Shown one piece after another: positions 43,904 through 53,978 of a DNA stretch of 64,000 nucleotides. The notes below the pieces were generated by a model. That model had not been told where the DNA came from. It saw nothing but the letters and a program-made list of their open reading frames with translations, and searched no databases. Source of the stretch: Methylobacterium sp. UNC378MF (GTDB lineage: Bacteria > Pseudomonadota > Alphaproteobacteria > Rhizobiales > Beijerinckiaceae); assembly GCF_900103195.1 (NCBI RefSeq), contig NZ_FMWU01000008.1, forward strand, positions 1-64,000, in the 5' to 3' direction. Position 1 is the stretch's first letter, and each line of letters begins with the position of its first letter. The translations under genes and the position numbers were made by a program.

Positions 43904-44689
43904 ATGAAGGCCGGAGACGGGGCGTCTGAGCGCGCGAGCGCGGATTTCGGCTTCGAGCGCGTGGCGCTCGACGAGAAGCAGGGGCGCGTCGACAGCGTCT
44001 TCCACTCGGTCGCCCGCCGCTACGACATCATGAACGACCTGATGTCGGCGGGCCTCCACCGGGCCTGGAAGGCGCAGCTCGTCTCGATGCTGCGCCCGTC
44101 GCAGACCCGCGCCTTCGCGCATCTCGACGTCGCCGGCGGCACCGGCGACGTGGCCTTTCGGGTTCTGGCTGCGGGCGGACCGCGCACCCGGGTCACGGTT
44201 CTCGACATCAACGAATCGATGCTGCGGGTCGGCGCAGAGCGGGCCCGGGAGCGCAAGGTCGACGAGGATGGCGATCGGATCGCGTTCGTGACCGGAAACG
44301 CCGAGACGCTGCCGCTGCCGGACGCCACCTTCGACGCCTACACGATCGCCTTCGGCATCCGGAACGTGCCGCGGATCGAGACGGCGCTCGCCGAGGCGCG
44401 GCGGGTCCTGAAGCCAGGCGGGCGCTTCCTGTGCCTGGAATTCTCCGCGGTGGACATCCCGCTGCTCGACCGGATCTACGACGCCTACTCGTTCAACGTG
44501 ATCCCGCGCATCGGCGCCCGGGTGGCCGGCGATGCCGAGTCCTACCGCTACCTCGTCGAGTCGATCCGGAAGTTCCCGACTCGCGGCGCCTTCGCGGGCA
44601 TGATCGAGCGCGCCGGCTTCCGGCACGTCACCGACCGGCCGCTCACGGGCGGGATCGTGGCGATCCATTCGGGCTGGAAGGTCTCTTGA
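43904..44689 (+). CDS. ubiE: ubiquinone biosynthesis C-methyltransferase UbiE
   Basis: SAM-dependent methyltransferase (261 residues) acting on the 2-polyprenyl-6-methoxy-benzoquinol ring in ubiquinone synthesis. Family motifs: '[20 protein letters not shown]', the SAM site '[15 protein letters not shown]', 'ITFA..FGIRN'-like '[10 protein letters not shown]', and the C-terminal '[14 protein letters not shown]'. GGGAGC five bases before ATG 43904 decides the start; the upstream frame mirrors leuB. It is followed by ubiB, forming a conserved pair for quinone synthesis. Confidence 0.95.
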   Translation: MKAGDGASERASADFGFERVALDEKQGRVDSVFHSVARRYDIMNDLMSAGLHRAWKAQLVSMLRPSQTRAFAHLDVAGGTGDVAFRVLAAGGPRTRVTVLDINESMLRVGAERARERKVDEDGDRIAFVTGNAETLPLPDATFDAYTIAFGIRNVPRIETALAEARRVLKPGGRFLCLEFSAVDIPLLDRIYDAYSFNVIPRIGARVAGDAESYRYLVESIRKFPTRGAFAGMIERAGFRHVTDRPLTGGIVAIHSGWKVS

Positions 44690-44720
44690 CCGCCGCCGCG
44701 CGCGACGGGGGCCAGCACCG

Positions 44721-46283
44721 GTGATCAGCGCCGCCATCAACCTGTTCCGCGGCGCGCGGGTCGGCTTCGTGCTGGCGCGTGAGGGGGCCCTCGCCTTCGC
44801 CGATCCCGCTGAGCTGCCGCCGCATCTGCGCCTCGCCCTACGGATGGGGCGCTCCCTCGAGCGGCCCGGTCTCGACGACGGCGCCGCCCGGCTCTCTGCG
44901 GCAATGACCCGCCTCGGTCCCTCCTACGTCAAGTTCGGCCAGTTCCTGGCGACGCGGCCGGACATCGTCGGCGTGCGGGCCGCGTTCGACCTGGAGAAGC
45001 TGCAGGACCGGGTGCCGCCCTTCCCGCAGGAGATCGCGCTCCGCACCGTCGAGACGGCGCTGGGCAAGCCGGTCGACCAGCTGTTCGTCTCGTTCAGCGA
45101 CCCGATTGCCGCCGCCTCGATCGCGCAGGTCCACAAGGCGATCGTCCGGGATGCCGACGGCACGGAGCGCGCCCTCGCCGTGAAGGTGATGCGGCCGGGC
45201 GTCCGCGAGCGCTTCATGCGCGACCTCGAGGTCATGCGCTTCATGGCCCGGGTGGTGCACGCCCTGTCGCCGCAGGCGGAGCGGCTTCGTCCCCGCGAGG
45301 TGGTGGAGATCCTCGCCCGCTCGGTGCTGATGGAGATGGATTTCCGCCTGGAGGCGGCCGCCGCCTCGGAACTCGCGGAGAACACTAAGGACGACCTCGA
45401 TTTTCGCGTACCGAAGCCCGAATGGGAGCTGACCGCCCGCGAGGTGCTGTCGGCCGAGTGGATCGACGGGACACGCCTGCACAGCGCGGCGGAACTGGCC
45501 GCGCAGGGGCATGATCCGCAGACCATCGGGCGGACGGTCATCCAGAGCTTCCTGCGGCACGCGATCCGCGACGGTTTCTTCCACGCCGACATGCACCAGG
45601 GGAACCTGCTGGTCGATGCCGAGGGCCGGCTGGTGGCGGTCGATTTCGGCATCATGGGCCGCCTCGGCCCCAATGAGCGCCGGTTCCTCGCCGAGATTCT
45701 GCTTGGTTTCATCCTGCGCGACTATCGCCGGGTGGCGAAGGTCCATTTCGAGGCGGGCTACGTGCCGGCCCACCACTCCGTGGAGGATTTCGCGCAGGCG
45801 ATCCGCGCGATCGGCGAGCCGATCCACCAGCGCCGGGCCGACGAGATCTCGATGGCCAAGGTCCTGACCCTGCTGTTCGACATCACGGCGCTGTTCGACA
45901 TGAGCACCCGCACCGAGCTGGTGATGCTCCAGAAGACCATGGTGGTGGTGGAGGGCGTGGCCCGCTCCCTCGACCCGCGCCTGGACATGTGGACCACCGC
46001 CGAGCCGGTCGTGCGTGCCTGGATCGCCCGCAACATGGGCCCGGTCGGCCGGGCGCAGAGTGGGCTTGAGGCCCTGCGGGTGGTCTCCGACGTGGTCGGC
46101 GACATTCCGGACCTCGCCATGCGGTTGAAGCGCGTGCTCGTGCGCCTCGACGAGGCCGGCACGGGCGATGCCCGCCGCCTGGAGCGCTTCGCCCGCAATG
46201 AGCGGTACCGGGCGATCTGGTCGACGCTGGCCCTGTGGGGTATCGCCATCGGGGCGCTGATGCTGGCGTTCCAGGGACGCTGA
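44721..46283 (+). CDS. ubiB: ubiquinone biosynthesis protein UbiB (ABC1/ADCK-type kinase-like)
   Basis: An atypical kinase-like ATPase required for ubiquinone synthesis; 520 residues. It has the family-specific 'SYVKFGQFLATRPDIVG' (KxGQ motif), the Ala-rich nucleotide loop 'AAASIAQVHKAIV', 'HADMHQGNLLVDAEGRLVAV' and the 'DFGIMGRLG' metal site, plus a C-terminal membrane segment ('STLALWGIAIGALMLAF'). It follows ubiE by 31 bases on the same strand, probably in one operon. Confidence 0.95.
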   Translation: MISAAINLFRGARVGFVLAREGALAFADPAELPPHLRLALRMGRSLERPGLDDGAARLSAAMTRLGPSYVKFGQFLATRPDIVGVRAAFDLEKLQDRVPPFPQEIALRTVETALGKPVDQLFVSFSDPIAAASIAQVHKAIVRDADGTERALAVKVMRPGVRERFMRDLEVMRFMARVVHALSPQAERLRPREVVEILARSVLMEMDFRLEAAAASELAENTKDDLDFRVPKPEWELTAREVLSAEWIDGTRLHSAAELAAQGHDPQTIGRTVIQSFLRHAIRDGFFHADMHQGNLLVDAEGRLVAVDFGIMGRLGPNERRFLAEILLGFILRDYRRVAKVHFEAGYVPAHHSVEDFAQAIRAIGEPIHQRRADEISMAKVLTLLFDITALFDMSTRTELVMLQKTMVVVEGVARSLDPRLDMWTTAEPVVRAWIARNMGPVGRAQSGLEALRVVSDVVGDIPDLAMRLKRVLVRLDEAGTGDARRLERFARNERYRAIWSTLALWGIAIGALMLAFQGR

Positions 46284-46420
46284 GCACGCATTTGGCGCTC
46301 AATCGGTGGCCATGAGTGCGCAGCGTCGGTGCGCGCGCAGCGAAGCGCCCCGGATAGACGGGCGCGTCGCAGATCCCGGATAGGTGGATCGCTGCGCTCC
46401 GGCTCCAAAGCGGGTGCCGG

Positions 46421-49375
46421 TCAGTCCGCATTTTCCGTTGCCGGGATCAGCGCACGCAGCTCGCGGGCGAGTTCGTTGAGCCCAGTCGAACCCTTGGCGA
46501 GTACCCGGTCGGCTTGGCCCGCCAGCCGCCGGCGATCCTCGGCCGTGATGTCCTTGGCGGTGAGCACCACCACCGGCACGTCCCGGCTGTCCCGGCGGGC
46601 TCGGAGCGCCCGCAGGAAGGCAAAACCGTCCATCTCCGGCATCATCAGGTCCAGGAGGATGAGGCAGGGCCGCTCCGCCTCAAGGACCGCTAGGGCGCGC
46701 AGCCCGTTCTCGGCCTCGCGGACCGGAAACCCTTCGCGCGCGAGATAAGCGCAGACATGCCCCCGCACGTCGGCCTCGTCCTCCACGACGAGGATCGGAC
46801 CATCGCCGCCTGCGGGGCGGAAGCGGTCGACGATCTGGCGCAGGTTTCCCCAGTCGATCGGCTTCTGCAGGTAGTCGGTGGCGCCGAGCGAGAAGGCGAG
46901 GTTCTGCTCGTCCAAAACCGTCACCATCACGATCGGCGTCGCGCCGATCTCGGGATCCGCCCGGATGGCCCGCAGCACCGCCCATCCGTCCAACTGCGGC
47001 ATGGTCACGTCGAGGAGCACGGCCCTCGGATGCAGGCTGCGGGCGAGATCAAGCCCCCTCCGCCCATCCTCGGCGACCGTTACCGAGAAGCCCTCGCGCT
47101 CAAGGAAGCGCGCGAGCAGATCCCGGGTCGCGGCGTCGTCGTCGACCACCAGGATGGTCCCACGGTCGCCGGGACCCGGTCCGACCGCGTCGGCTCCCTC
47201 GGCCGCGCCGGATTCGAAGCGGGACGGCAGCGTCAGCGTGAAGGTGGTGCCCTGCCCTTCCCGGCTCGCCACGGTAATGGCGCCGCCCAGCATCTCGGCG
47301 AAGGCCCGGGTGATCGCGAGGCCGAGCCCGGTGCCGCCGAAGCGGCGCGTGGTGGAGGCGTCGGCCTGGGTGAAGCGCTCGAACAGCTTGCCCACTTGCT
47401 CCTGTGTCATGCCGATGCCGGTATCTGTCACGGAGAAGCGCAGCGTGCCGTCGGCACGGTCGACCGCCAGGCTGATCCGGCCGTTCTCGGTGAACTTCGC
47501 GGCGTTGCTCAGCAGGTTGATCAGGCACTGGCGCAGCTTGGTGACGTCCGTGTGGGCGCTGCCCAGACCCGCTTCCAGCTCCAGCGCCAGGGCGTTGCCC
47601 TTTTTGGCGACGAGACCCTCGACGGTGACGGCCACCTCCTGCACGACGGCGGCGACGTCGAAATCCTCCGCGTAGATCTCGACCCGGTCGGCCTCGATCT
47701 TCGAGATGTCGAGCACGTCGTTGATCAGCCCGAGGAGGTGCCGGGCATTGGTCTCGATCTTCTTCATGTCGGCGACCAAGTCCGCCTCGCCGATATCCTC
47801 CAGTTCCTCCTGCACCATCTCGGAATAGCCGATCACCGCCGAGAGCGGGGTCCGGAGCTCGTGGCTCATATTGGCCAGGAACTGGCTCTTGGCCGCGTTC
47901 GCGGCCTCGGCGGCTGCCCGCGCCGCCTCGATCGCAGCCTCGGCTTCCTTGCGCTCGGTGATGTCCGTATGGGTCCCGACCCATTCGCGCAGGGTTCCGT
48001 CGGATTCGAGGATCGGAACGGCGCGCACGCTCATGTGCCGGTAAGCCCCGGTGGCGGCGCGGATCCGGTGCTCCGTGGCATAGGGCTCCTGGCTGCTCAC
48101 CGCGCGAGACCAGGCCGCCCGGGTGTGTGGGCGATCCTTCGGGTGGACCACGTCCAGAAATCCGAGCCCCGAATAGGCGGTCTCGTCCTGGCCGGTGAAG
48201 CGGCTCCAGGCCGTTTGACGGCGCTGCAGGCTCCCCTCCGGATTGGCGGTCCAGACGATGGCTGCGCTAGCCTCGATCAGCGAGCGGAAGCGCTCCTCGC
48301 TGCGGCGCAGCCGGTTCTCCGCGAGGTGGCGGATGGTCTCGTCGACTACCACGAGGCCGACGCCCTCGACGCTTTGGGCGGCTGCCGCATTCTCCTCGCC
48401 TCGCAGCGGATAAAAGCTCATCGAGAAGTGCCGCACGCCCCCCGGGGCCGAAGGGGCGGGCACCGCCACCGGGACGTTGGGCGAGACCAGTCCTTCGTTC
48501 AGGGCCGCGGCGAGCTTCGGGGCGAGTTCTTCCCGCAGGGTCGGAAGCATAGCCCAGATCGGTGCTCCGAGGTCGGCACCGAAACCGCGCTCGCTCATGG
48601 TGGCGAGTGCCCGGTTCATGTGCCGGATCTTCAGGTTGCGATCGAGGAAGCCGAGGCCCACCGGCGCGTTGGCGAGCACGCCGTCGAGGAGGCGCGACAT
48701 GCGCAGGGATTCCTGGCGCCGCACCAGGGCGAGGCGGGCGAGCAACACGATCGCCCCCAGCGCCGCTGCCCCGGAGAGCAGGAACAGCAGGAGCCCGCGC
48801 CAGCCTTCGCGCGTCTGCAGGGTCGCGAGCTGTTCCAGGGTCGCGGCTTGACGGGCGGCCGCCTCGGCACGGATCGCATCCATCAGACGCTTGCCTTCGC
48901 CGGTGCGGACGAGGTTGATGGCGGCGTCGAAGCCCTGATTCCGTCGCGCCGCCACCACCCTTGCAGCGTAGTCGCGCTTCTGTGCGATCAATCCGGCGAG
49001 GGACGGGCCGCCGGCGCGGACCGAATCCTGCGCGGCCGCGCCGAGACCGGTGAGTTCCGTGTCGATCTTGGTGAGGGCTGTCGTGTACGGAGTGAGATAA
49101 TCCTCGCTGCCGACCAGGACGAAGCCGCGCTCCCCCGTCTCCAGGTCCTTGACCTCGGAGATCAGGCGCTCGATCCCGGCGATTGTGGCGTTCGCCCGGG
49201 CGGTCGCGGCCCGGTCGGTCTCGCCGGTGACGTAATTGGCCGTGCCGCTGCCCAGGGCCACGATCAGCAGGATGAAAGCCGCCGGGGAGCCCAGGAGCCA
49301 GCCCAGCGGGCCGGCGCCGCGCCAGTTCCGGCGGCGGAGGCCGAAGATCGATCCGGCGCGCGAAGGGGCGCTCAC
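46421..49375 (-). CDS. hybrid sensor histidine kinase with CHASE3, PAS and two receiver domains
   Basis: A 984-residue membrane sensor. Order: TM1 (about 25-45), a CHASE3-type periplasmic domain ('[20 protein letters not shown]'), TM2 (about 192-212), two PAS domains (the second with '[13 protein letters not shown]'), HisKA with '[20 protein letters not shown]', a HATPase domain ('[16 protein letters not shown]'), and receivers with Asp in '[14 protein letters not shown]' and '[14 protein letters not shown]'. The start is a GTG at 49375 that overlaps the zapE stop by four bases (GTGA), tying sensor expression to zapE. The final output partner is not encoded nearby. Signal unknown. Confidence 0.93.
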   Translation of the reverse strand: MSAPSRAGSIFGLRRRNWRGAGPLGWLLGSPAAFILLIVALGSGTANYVTGETDRAATARANATIAGIERLISEVKDLETGERGFVLVGSEDYLTPYTTALTKIDTELTGLGAAAQDSVRAGGPSLAGLIAQKRDYAARVVAARRNQGFDAAINLVRTGEGKRLMDAIRAEAAARQAATLEQLATLQTREGWRGLLLFLLSGAAALGAIVLLARLALVRRQESLRMSRLLDGVLANAPVGLGFLDRNLKIRHMNRALATMSERGFGADLGAPIWAMLPTLREELAPKLAAALNEGLVSPNVPVAVPAPSAPGGVRHFSMSFYPLRGEENAAAAQSVEGVGLVVVDETIRHLAENRLRRSEERFRSLIEASAAIVWTANPEGSLQRRQTAWSRFTGQDETAYSGLGFLDVVHPKDRPHTRAAWSRAVSSQEPYATEHRIRAATGAYRHMSVRAVPILESDGTLREWVGTHTDITERKEAEAAIEAARAAAEAANAAKSQFLANMSHELRTPLSAVIGYSEMVQEELEDIGEADLVADMKKIETNARHLLGLINDVLDISKIEADRVEIYAEDFDVAAVVQEVAVTVEGLVAKKGNALALELEAGLGSAHTDVTKLRQCLINLLSNAAKFTENGRISLAVDRADGTLRFSVTDTGIGMTQEQVGKLFERFTQADASTTRRFGGTGLGLAITRAFAEMLGGAITVASREGQGTTFTLTLPSRFESGAAEGADAVGPGPGDRGTILVVDDDAATRDLLARFLEREGFSVTVAEDGRRGLDLARSLHPRAVLLDVTMPQLDGWAVLRAIRADPEIGATPIVMVTVLDEQNLAFSLGATDYLQKPIDWGNLRQIVDRFRPAGGDGPILVVEDEADVRGHVCAYLAREGFPVREAENGLRALAVLEAERPCLILLDLMMPEMDGFAFLRALRARRDSRDVPVVVLTAKDITAEDRRRLAGQADRVLAKGSTGLNELARELRALIPATENAD

Positions 49376-50604
49376 GTTTCCACCAATCCGGTGCTGGCAC
49401 CGGACGCTTCGGAGTCTGGCCGGCCATGCGGCTGGGCAAGATATTCCCGCGACCGCATCTCGATGAGGCGTGAAACGGTTCGATCGAACTCGAAGGCCTC
49501 CCGGCCGGTCTCGGCGGTGTAGAGGTCCTGCGCCTCGGCGGCCGCGGAGGCCACGAGCTTTACGTGCCGGTCGTAAAGCGTGTCGACCAGCGTGATGAAC
49601 CGCTTGGCCTCGTTCCTCTCCGCCTCACCCATCACCGGGATCCCGTCCAGGATCACCGTGTGGTAGGCTCGGGCGAGCGCCATGTAGTCCGAGGCGCCCA
49701 GCGGCTTGCGGCAGAGGTCGTCGAAGCCGAACCGGGCCACGCCGGTCGCCTGCTCCGGGACGTCCACGACTCGGCCATGCACCGTGACCGTGGCCGGCAG
49801 GCCCCGCGCCTTTCCGGTCAGTCCCTTGAAGGCCGCATCCAGCGCCGCGCGCGCCGCTGCGTCGGCGGGGACGTGATAGACGGCCGCGCCGCCAAGCTTC
49901 TCCAGCCGGAAGTCGGTCCGGGAATCGAGCCGGACGACGTCGACGCGCTCCTTCAGGGTCGCGATGAAGGGCAGGAACAGCGCCCGGTTGAGCCCGCCCT
50001 CGTAGAGGCGATCCGGCTCGACGTTCGAGGTTGCAACGACGGTGACGCCCCGCCGGAACAGATGGTTGAACAGGCGTCCCAGAATCATCGCGTCGGCGAT
50101 GTCGGTGACCGTGAACTCGTCGAAGCACAGCAGGGTCGCTTCGTCGGCGAGCTGGTCGGCCACCGGACCGATCGGGTCGTCACCTTTCACGGTGCCCGCC
50201 TTCAGTGCCTGTCGATAGGCGTGGATGCGCTCGTGCGCGTCGGCCAGGAAACCGTGAAAATGGACGCGTCGCTTCGGTTCCGGGGCCGCCTCGTGGAACA
50301 GGTCCATGAGCATGGTCTTCCCGCGTCCGACCGAACCCCAGATGTAAAGGCCCTTGATCGCGTCCGCTTCATCCTTGCGCCGGAACAGCCAGCCCAGGGC
50401 GCTCGTCTTGCTGGCGCGCTTGCGGCGCTGCAGATCCAGAACCAGGCGGTCGAGGGCGCGCACCAAATGTCCCTGGGCCGGATCGCGCTCGACGGCGCCG
50501 GTGGCGACGAGCGCCTCGTAGCGCTCGTGGACCGGCCCGGGCGAGACCGCGCCGGCCCGCGCCGCCGGCGACGGGGCGATGTGCTTGCCGGATCTGTCGT
50601 TCAC
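49372..50604 (-). CDS. zapE: cell division ATPase ZapE (AFG1 family)
   Basis: AFG1/ZapE-type AAA-like ATPase of about 410 residues, known from E. coli to act on the Z ring under stress. Walker A is in '[18 protein letters not shown]', Walker B in '[18 protein letters not shown]', and the family-typical '[14 protein letters not shown]' and '[17 protein letters not shown]' are intact. The start is GTG 50604 with GAGGGA upstream; the longer frame upstream has no protein-like composition. It is followed by the overlapping hybrid kinase gene and is divergent from a GNAT gene. Confidence 0.94.
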   Translation of the reverse strand: MNDRSGKHIAPSPAARAGAVSPGPVHERYEALVATGAVERDPAQGHLVRALDRLVLDLQRRKRASKTSALGWLFRRKDEADAIKGLYIWGSVGRGKTMLMDLFHEAAPEPKRRVHFHGFLADAHERIHAYRQALKAGTVKGDDPIGPVADQLADEATLLCFDEFTVTDIADAMILGRLFNHLFRRGVTVVATSNVEPDRLYEGGLNRALFLPFIATLKERVDVVRLDSRTDFRLEKLGGAAVYHVPADAAARAALDAAFKGLTGKARGLPATVTVHGRVVDVPEQATGVARFGFDDLCRKPLGASDYMALARAYHTVILDGIPVMGEAERNEAKRFITLVDTLYDRHVKLVASAAAEAQDLYTAETGREAFEFDRTVSRLIEMRSREYLAQPHGRPDSEASGASTGLVET

Positions 50605-50910
50605 GCCGCCGGTCCCTCGCTGCTGGTCGCGGCACCGGTTCGGCACCCCCTGCGCCCGCGTGGCGGTCAACGACCCGGGGCCCGTTCCAGTGCCGCGCAA
50701 GCTCAGCCGGAATCAAGCCCGAGGCCGAACAGCCGCAGGCAAGCGTCCCATCGCTCGTCCCATCGCTCGCGCGCATGGCAGGCACGCGGGAGGCCGACTG
50801 GGCGCTCTGCTGCATTGCACAATGGATATAGGGATGCGAGACCCGCGCTGTCTTTGGGAGGAGCGTCCGGATCACCCCGCGCCGCAGCGCGCACGAACCG
50901 GAGCTTCATC
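50605..50910. other. divergent intergenic region between zapE and the GNAT gene
   Basis: About 305 bases with no supported gene. The promoters of both divergent genes should lie here, but I cannot assign boxes with confidence. Confidence 0.4.
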
Positions 50911-51504
50911 ATGGCGGCACAAGCCCTCGATGGGCCGGCCCACACCATCCGGCGTCTCTGGCCGGCGGACCGCGCGGCGGTCCTCGACTACTTCTTGCGG
51001 CTGGATCCCGAGACCCGGGCGAGCCGCTTCATGGGCAATGTCAGCGAGGGCGGCGTCCGGGCCTATGCCGCACAGGCGCTGACCGCGGAGGGCGTGATGT
51101 ACGGCGCTTTCGTGGGCGGCGTGCTGCGCGGGCTCGGCGAGTTGCGTCCGATGGGCCCGGGCGCCTCCCGCTACGCCCTGGGCCCGCACGCGGAGGCGGC
51201 CTTCGCGGTCGAGCAGACCTTCCGCCGGAAGGGCATCGGGGCTGCCCTGTTCGCCCGGATCGCCCGATCCGCGCGGCATCGCGGCGTCAAGGATCTCCAC
51301 GTCCGCTGCCTGTCGGGCAACGGACCGATGTTGCGGCTCGCGGCCAAGCACGGGGCAGCGCTCCAGCACGAGGGCCGGGAGATCGAGGGGGCCTTGCACC
51401 TTGCACGTCCGACACCGTTCTCGCTCTGGTACGAGGGAATTGCCGAGGCCTTCGACTTCACCCTCGCGGCGAGCTTTCCCGAGCGGATTCAGGCCCGGCG
51501 CTGA
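50911..51504 (+). CDS. GNAT-family N-acetyltransferase
   Basis: A 197-residue acetyltransferase. The acetyl-CoA loop is visible in 'VEQTFRRKGIGAALFARIAR' (RKGIG as motif A), followed by 'VRCLSGNGPMLRLAAKHG'. The N-terminus resembles proteins that acetylate small molecules or polyamines ('DYFLRLDPETRASRFMG'). GGAG nine bases before ATG 50911 supports the start; the long upstream frame mirrors zapE. Substrate unknown. Confidence 0.88.
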   Translation: MAAQALDGPAHTIRRLWPADRAAVLDYFLRLDPETRASRFMGNVSEGGVRAYAAQALTAEGVMYGAFVGGVLRGLGELRPMGPGASRYALGPHAEAAFAVEQTFRRKGIGAALFARIARSARHRGVKDLHVRCLSGNGPMLRLAAKHGAALQHEGREIEGALHLARPTPFSLWYEGIAEAFDFTLAASFPERIQARR

Positions 51505-51538
51505 AGCCGCAGCCCTTCTCGGATCGGTGCGCCGGTGG

Positions 51539-52300
51539 TCAGCCGGCGGCGTCGCCGACGAGGGCGAAGGTCAGAAGATCGACCGACGCCGCCCCGCCGC
51601 GCAGCAGCGCCCGGGCGGCCGCGTTGCCGGTGGCGCCGGTGGTCATGACGTCGTCCACGAGGAGGATCCGACGCCCGCGGATCCGATGCTGTTCGGCGGT
51701 CGCCACCCGGAAGGCGCCGCTCAGATTCTCGGCCCGGGCGGCGCGGCTCAGACCCACCTGGGATCGCGTCGCCCGCACGCGCACCAGGGCCGAGGCGACG
51801 AACGGCAGCCCCGCAGGACCCGCGATCGCCCGGGCCAGCAGCGCGGATTGGTTGAAGCGCCGGCGCCACAGGCGACCGCGGTGGAGCGGCACCGGGACCA
51901 GGCATTCGGCGTCGGCGATCAGGGTTCGGCCGCTCGCGGCCATCATCCGCGCCATGACACCGGCGAGATCGAGCCGATCCTCGTACTTCAGCCGGTGGAC
52001 GAGACGGCGTGCCACGGCGTCGTAGAGAGCGACCGCTCGGGCACGTCCGAACACCGGCGGTTCCGCAATCGCCCGAGGCGAGAGGAGTGGGCCGATTCCG
52101 AGGTCGACCGCGAACGGCGTGCCGTAGCGCTGACAGACCGGTTCCTCGATCAGGCGCAGGCTCGACCAGCAGGCCGGGCAGAGCGCACCGGGATCGGCGG
52201 TTGCGCTGCCGCAACCTGCGCAGGTAGGCGGATAGATGAGAGAGATGACCCCGCGCGGCAGGCAGCGCAGGGCCGTGGCAATGGCCTGGATGGCCGTCAT
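51539..52300 (-). CDS. comF: ComF-family amidophosphoribosyltransferase-like protein
   Basis: A 253-residue protein with an N-terminal four-Cys zinc ribbon ('YPPTCAGCG' and 'ALCPACWSSL') and a C-terminal phosphoribosyltransferase fold with the PRPP loop in 'ILLVDDVMTTGATGNAAARA'. ComF proteins are required for DNA uptake in naturally competent bacteria; in others the role is uncertain. The start is taken at ATG 52300. A small exported protein follows upstream on the same strand. Confidence 0.9.
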   Translation of the reverse strand: MTAIQAIATALRCLPRGVISLIYPPTCAGCGSATADPGALCPACWSSLRLIEEPVCQRYGTPFAVDLGIGPLLSPRAIAEPPVFGRARAVALYDAVARRLVHRLKYEDRLDLAGVMARMMAASGRTLIADAECLVPVPLHRGRLWRRRFNQSALLARAIAGPAGLPFVASALVRVRATRSQVGLSRAARAENLSGAFRVATAEQHRIRGRRILLVDDVMTTGATGNAAARALLRGGAASVDLLTFALVGDAAG

Positions 52301-52330
52301 GCGCAGAGCGCGCCGGTTTGGAACCCGTTG

Positions 52331-52561
52331 CTACTGGGCCGAGACGGGGCGTGCCTGCGGCGCCATCTGGCGGTCGCGGGCGTTGGCACGGTGGCGGCCG
52401 ATGGCACAGCCGGCTGCGGCGCCGACGAGGCCATGATGGCCGGCGTAATGGCCCGCGATACCACCGACGATGGCGCCCTTGATGCAGCCCTTCGCCTCAG
52501 CGCCGCCCGCGGCAGCCAGGGTGGTGAGGGCCACGGCGGCCCCGACGAGCATGCGCTTCAT
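52331..52561 (-). CDS. small exported glycine-zipper protein
   Basis: A 76-residue protein with a signal peptide ('MKRMLVGAAVALTTLAAAGG', cleavage near 'AEA'), then a Gly/Ala-rich segment ('AIVGGIAGHYAGHHGLVGAA') of the glycine-zipper type found in small outer-membrane or periplasmic proteins, and a polar tail. Two Cys residues flank the zipper. No further family can be named. It is the upstream neighbour of comF. Confidence 0.72.
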   Translation of the reverse strand: MKRMLVGAAVALTTLAAAGGAEAKGCIKGAIVGGIAGHYAGHHGLVGAAAGCAIGRHRANARDRQMAPQARPVSAQ

Positions 52562-52711
52562 GATTGGTGCTCCATGACAGAATCTCGGCCGTAGGGCCGG
52601 TTGCAGCAGGAACAGCGACGCTGCCGAGTCGTTCCGTCATCCTAGCGCAGCTCACGGGACCGTGCACGTGGACGGTGGCGCGACGCCACGGCAGATGCCA
52701 TCTGCCCTGCG

Positions 52712-53602
52712 ATGGATGCTCCCGCCGCCCTGTTCGACACGCCCCTCGCCCGCCGTCGGCTCGCCCGAGCCGGGCGCCTCGGCTATCCGGGCTTTCTCCT
52801 CGATCGGCTTGCCGAGGATCTGGACGACCGGCTCGGTACGGTCCTGCGCGATTTCGTCTCGGTGCTCGACCTCGCCACCCCGCTTCCGGTGGCGACCCGG
52901 ATGCTCGCGGCCCGGTATCCGGCGTCGCGCCATCTCCGCCTTGCGGCCCTGTCCGAGCCGGGCGGCGGCCTGATCGTCGGCGATCTCGAGGTGCTTCCGC
53001 TGGCGCCGGGAAGCGTGGATCTCGCGGTCTCGCTGCTGGCGCTTCACGCCGTGAACGACTTGCCGGGCACGTTGATCCAGCTGCGCCGTGCCCTCCGGCC
53101 GGACGGACTCTTCCTCGGCTGCCTGCTCGGCGGTGCGACCCTCACGGAACTCCGCCAGAGCTTCGCGCAGGCCGAGAGCGAGGTCGAGGGTGGTATCAGC
53201 CCCCGCGTTGCGCCCTTCGTGGCGGTGCGCGAGGCCGGCGGCTTGCTCCAGCGGGCCGGCTTCGCTCTGCCGGTGGCTGACACCGACACGCTGACGGTGC
53301 GCTACGCCGACCCGTTCGGGCTGATGCGCGATCTACGCGCCATGGGGATGACCAACGTGCTCACCGAGCGGCGGCGAACGCCGCTGCGGCGCGCGACGCT
53401 CCTGCGCACGGCCGAGATCTACGCCGAGCGGTTCTCGGATCCGGACGGTCGCGTGCGCGCGACCTTCGAGGTGCTGTGGCTGTCGGGCTGGGTGCCGCAC
53501 GAGACCCAGCAGAAGCCGCTGCGGCCCGGCTCCGCCAAGGTGCGACTCGCCGACGCGCTCGGGACCGTCGAGCTGAAGCCCGAGAAGGGGAGCATGCCAT
53601 GA
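52712..53602 (+). CDS. SAM-dependent methyltransferase (NDUFAF5/BioC-like)
   Basis: A 296-residue class-I methyltransferase-like protein: 'GGGLIVGDLEVLPLAPGSVD' corresponds to the post-motif I/II region, with 'LLALHAVNDLPGTLIQLRRA' and 'RPDGLFLGCLLGGATLTELR'. The family is close to the alphaproteobacterial ancestors of the complex I assembly methyltransferase NDUFAF5. The Gly-rich motif I is poorly conserved here, so SAM binding needs verification. The stop overlaps the DUF427 start (ATGA). Confidence 0.82.
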   Translation: MDAPAALFDTPLARRRLARAGRLGYPGFLLDRLAEDLDDRLGTVLRDFVSVLDLATPLPVATRMLAARYPASRHLRLAALSEPGGGLIVGDLEVLPLAPGSVDLAVSLLALHAVNDLPGTLIQLRRALRPDGLFLGCLLGGATLTELRQSFAQAESEVEGGISPRVAPFVAVREAGGLLQRAGFALPVADTDTLTVRYADPFGLMRDLRAMGMTNVLTERRRTPLRRATLLRTAEIYAERFSDPDGRVRATFEVLWLSGWVPHETQQKPLRPGSAKVRLADALGTVELKPEKGSMP

Positions 53603-53961
53603 AAGTGCCTGGACCGGACCACCCGATCACCATCGCGCCCGAGCCCCGACGCGTCCGCGTCGTCGTGGCGGGCGTGGCGGTCGCCGAGACGCGGAACGCC
53701 CTGCGGCTGCAGGAGGCGCAGTATCCGCCGGTCTTCTACGTACCGCGGAGCGATATCCGCGCCGATTGCTTCGTCGCCTCGGCGCGGACGAGCCACTGCC
53801 CGTACAAGGGCGACGCCCATTATTTCGACCTCGTCGTCGACGGGACCCGGCGCCCCGACGCGGTCTGGAGCTACGGCGACCCGTATCCGGCCGTCGCGGC
53901 GATCCGGGAGCACGTGGCGTTCTATCCGGACCGGGTCGACGCGATCACCGTGGAGGACTGA
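53599..53961 (+). CDS. DUF427-family protein
   Basis: A 120-residue DUF427 protein with the family pattern 'RVRVVVAGVAVAETRNALRL', 'YVPRSDI', 'TSHCPYKGDAHYFDL' and 'AFYPDRVDAI'. It overlaps the methyltransferase stop by four bases and has GGGGAG upstream, so the two are coupled. The biochemical role of DUF427 is not established; the conserved Cys-Pro-Tyr-Lys site suggests an enzyme. Confidence 0.9.
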   Translation: MKVPGPDHPITIAPEPRRVRVVVAGVAVAETRNALRLQEAQYPPVFYVPRSDIRADCFVASARTSHCPYKGDAHYFDLVVDGTRRPDAVWSYGDPYPAVAAIREHVAFYPDRVDAITVED

Positions 53962-53978
53962 ACCGGTCGGAAGGCTGG

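Noticed and set aside
46757-49522. A 921-codon plus-strand frame opposite the hybrid kinase
   Set aside because: Antisense shadow of a kinase with all conserved motifs; composition is not protein-like.
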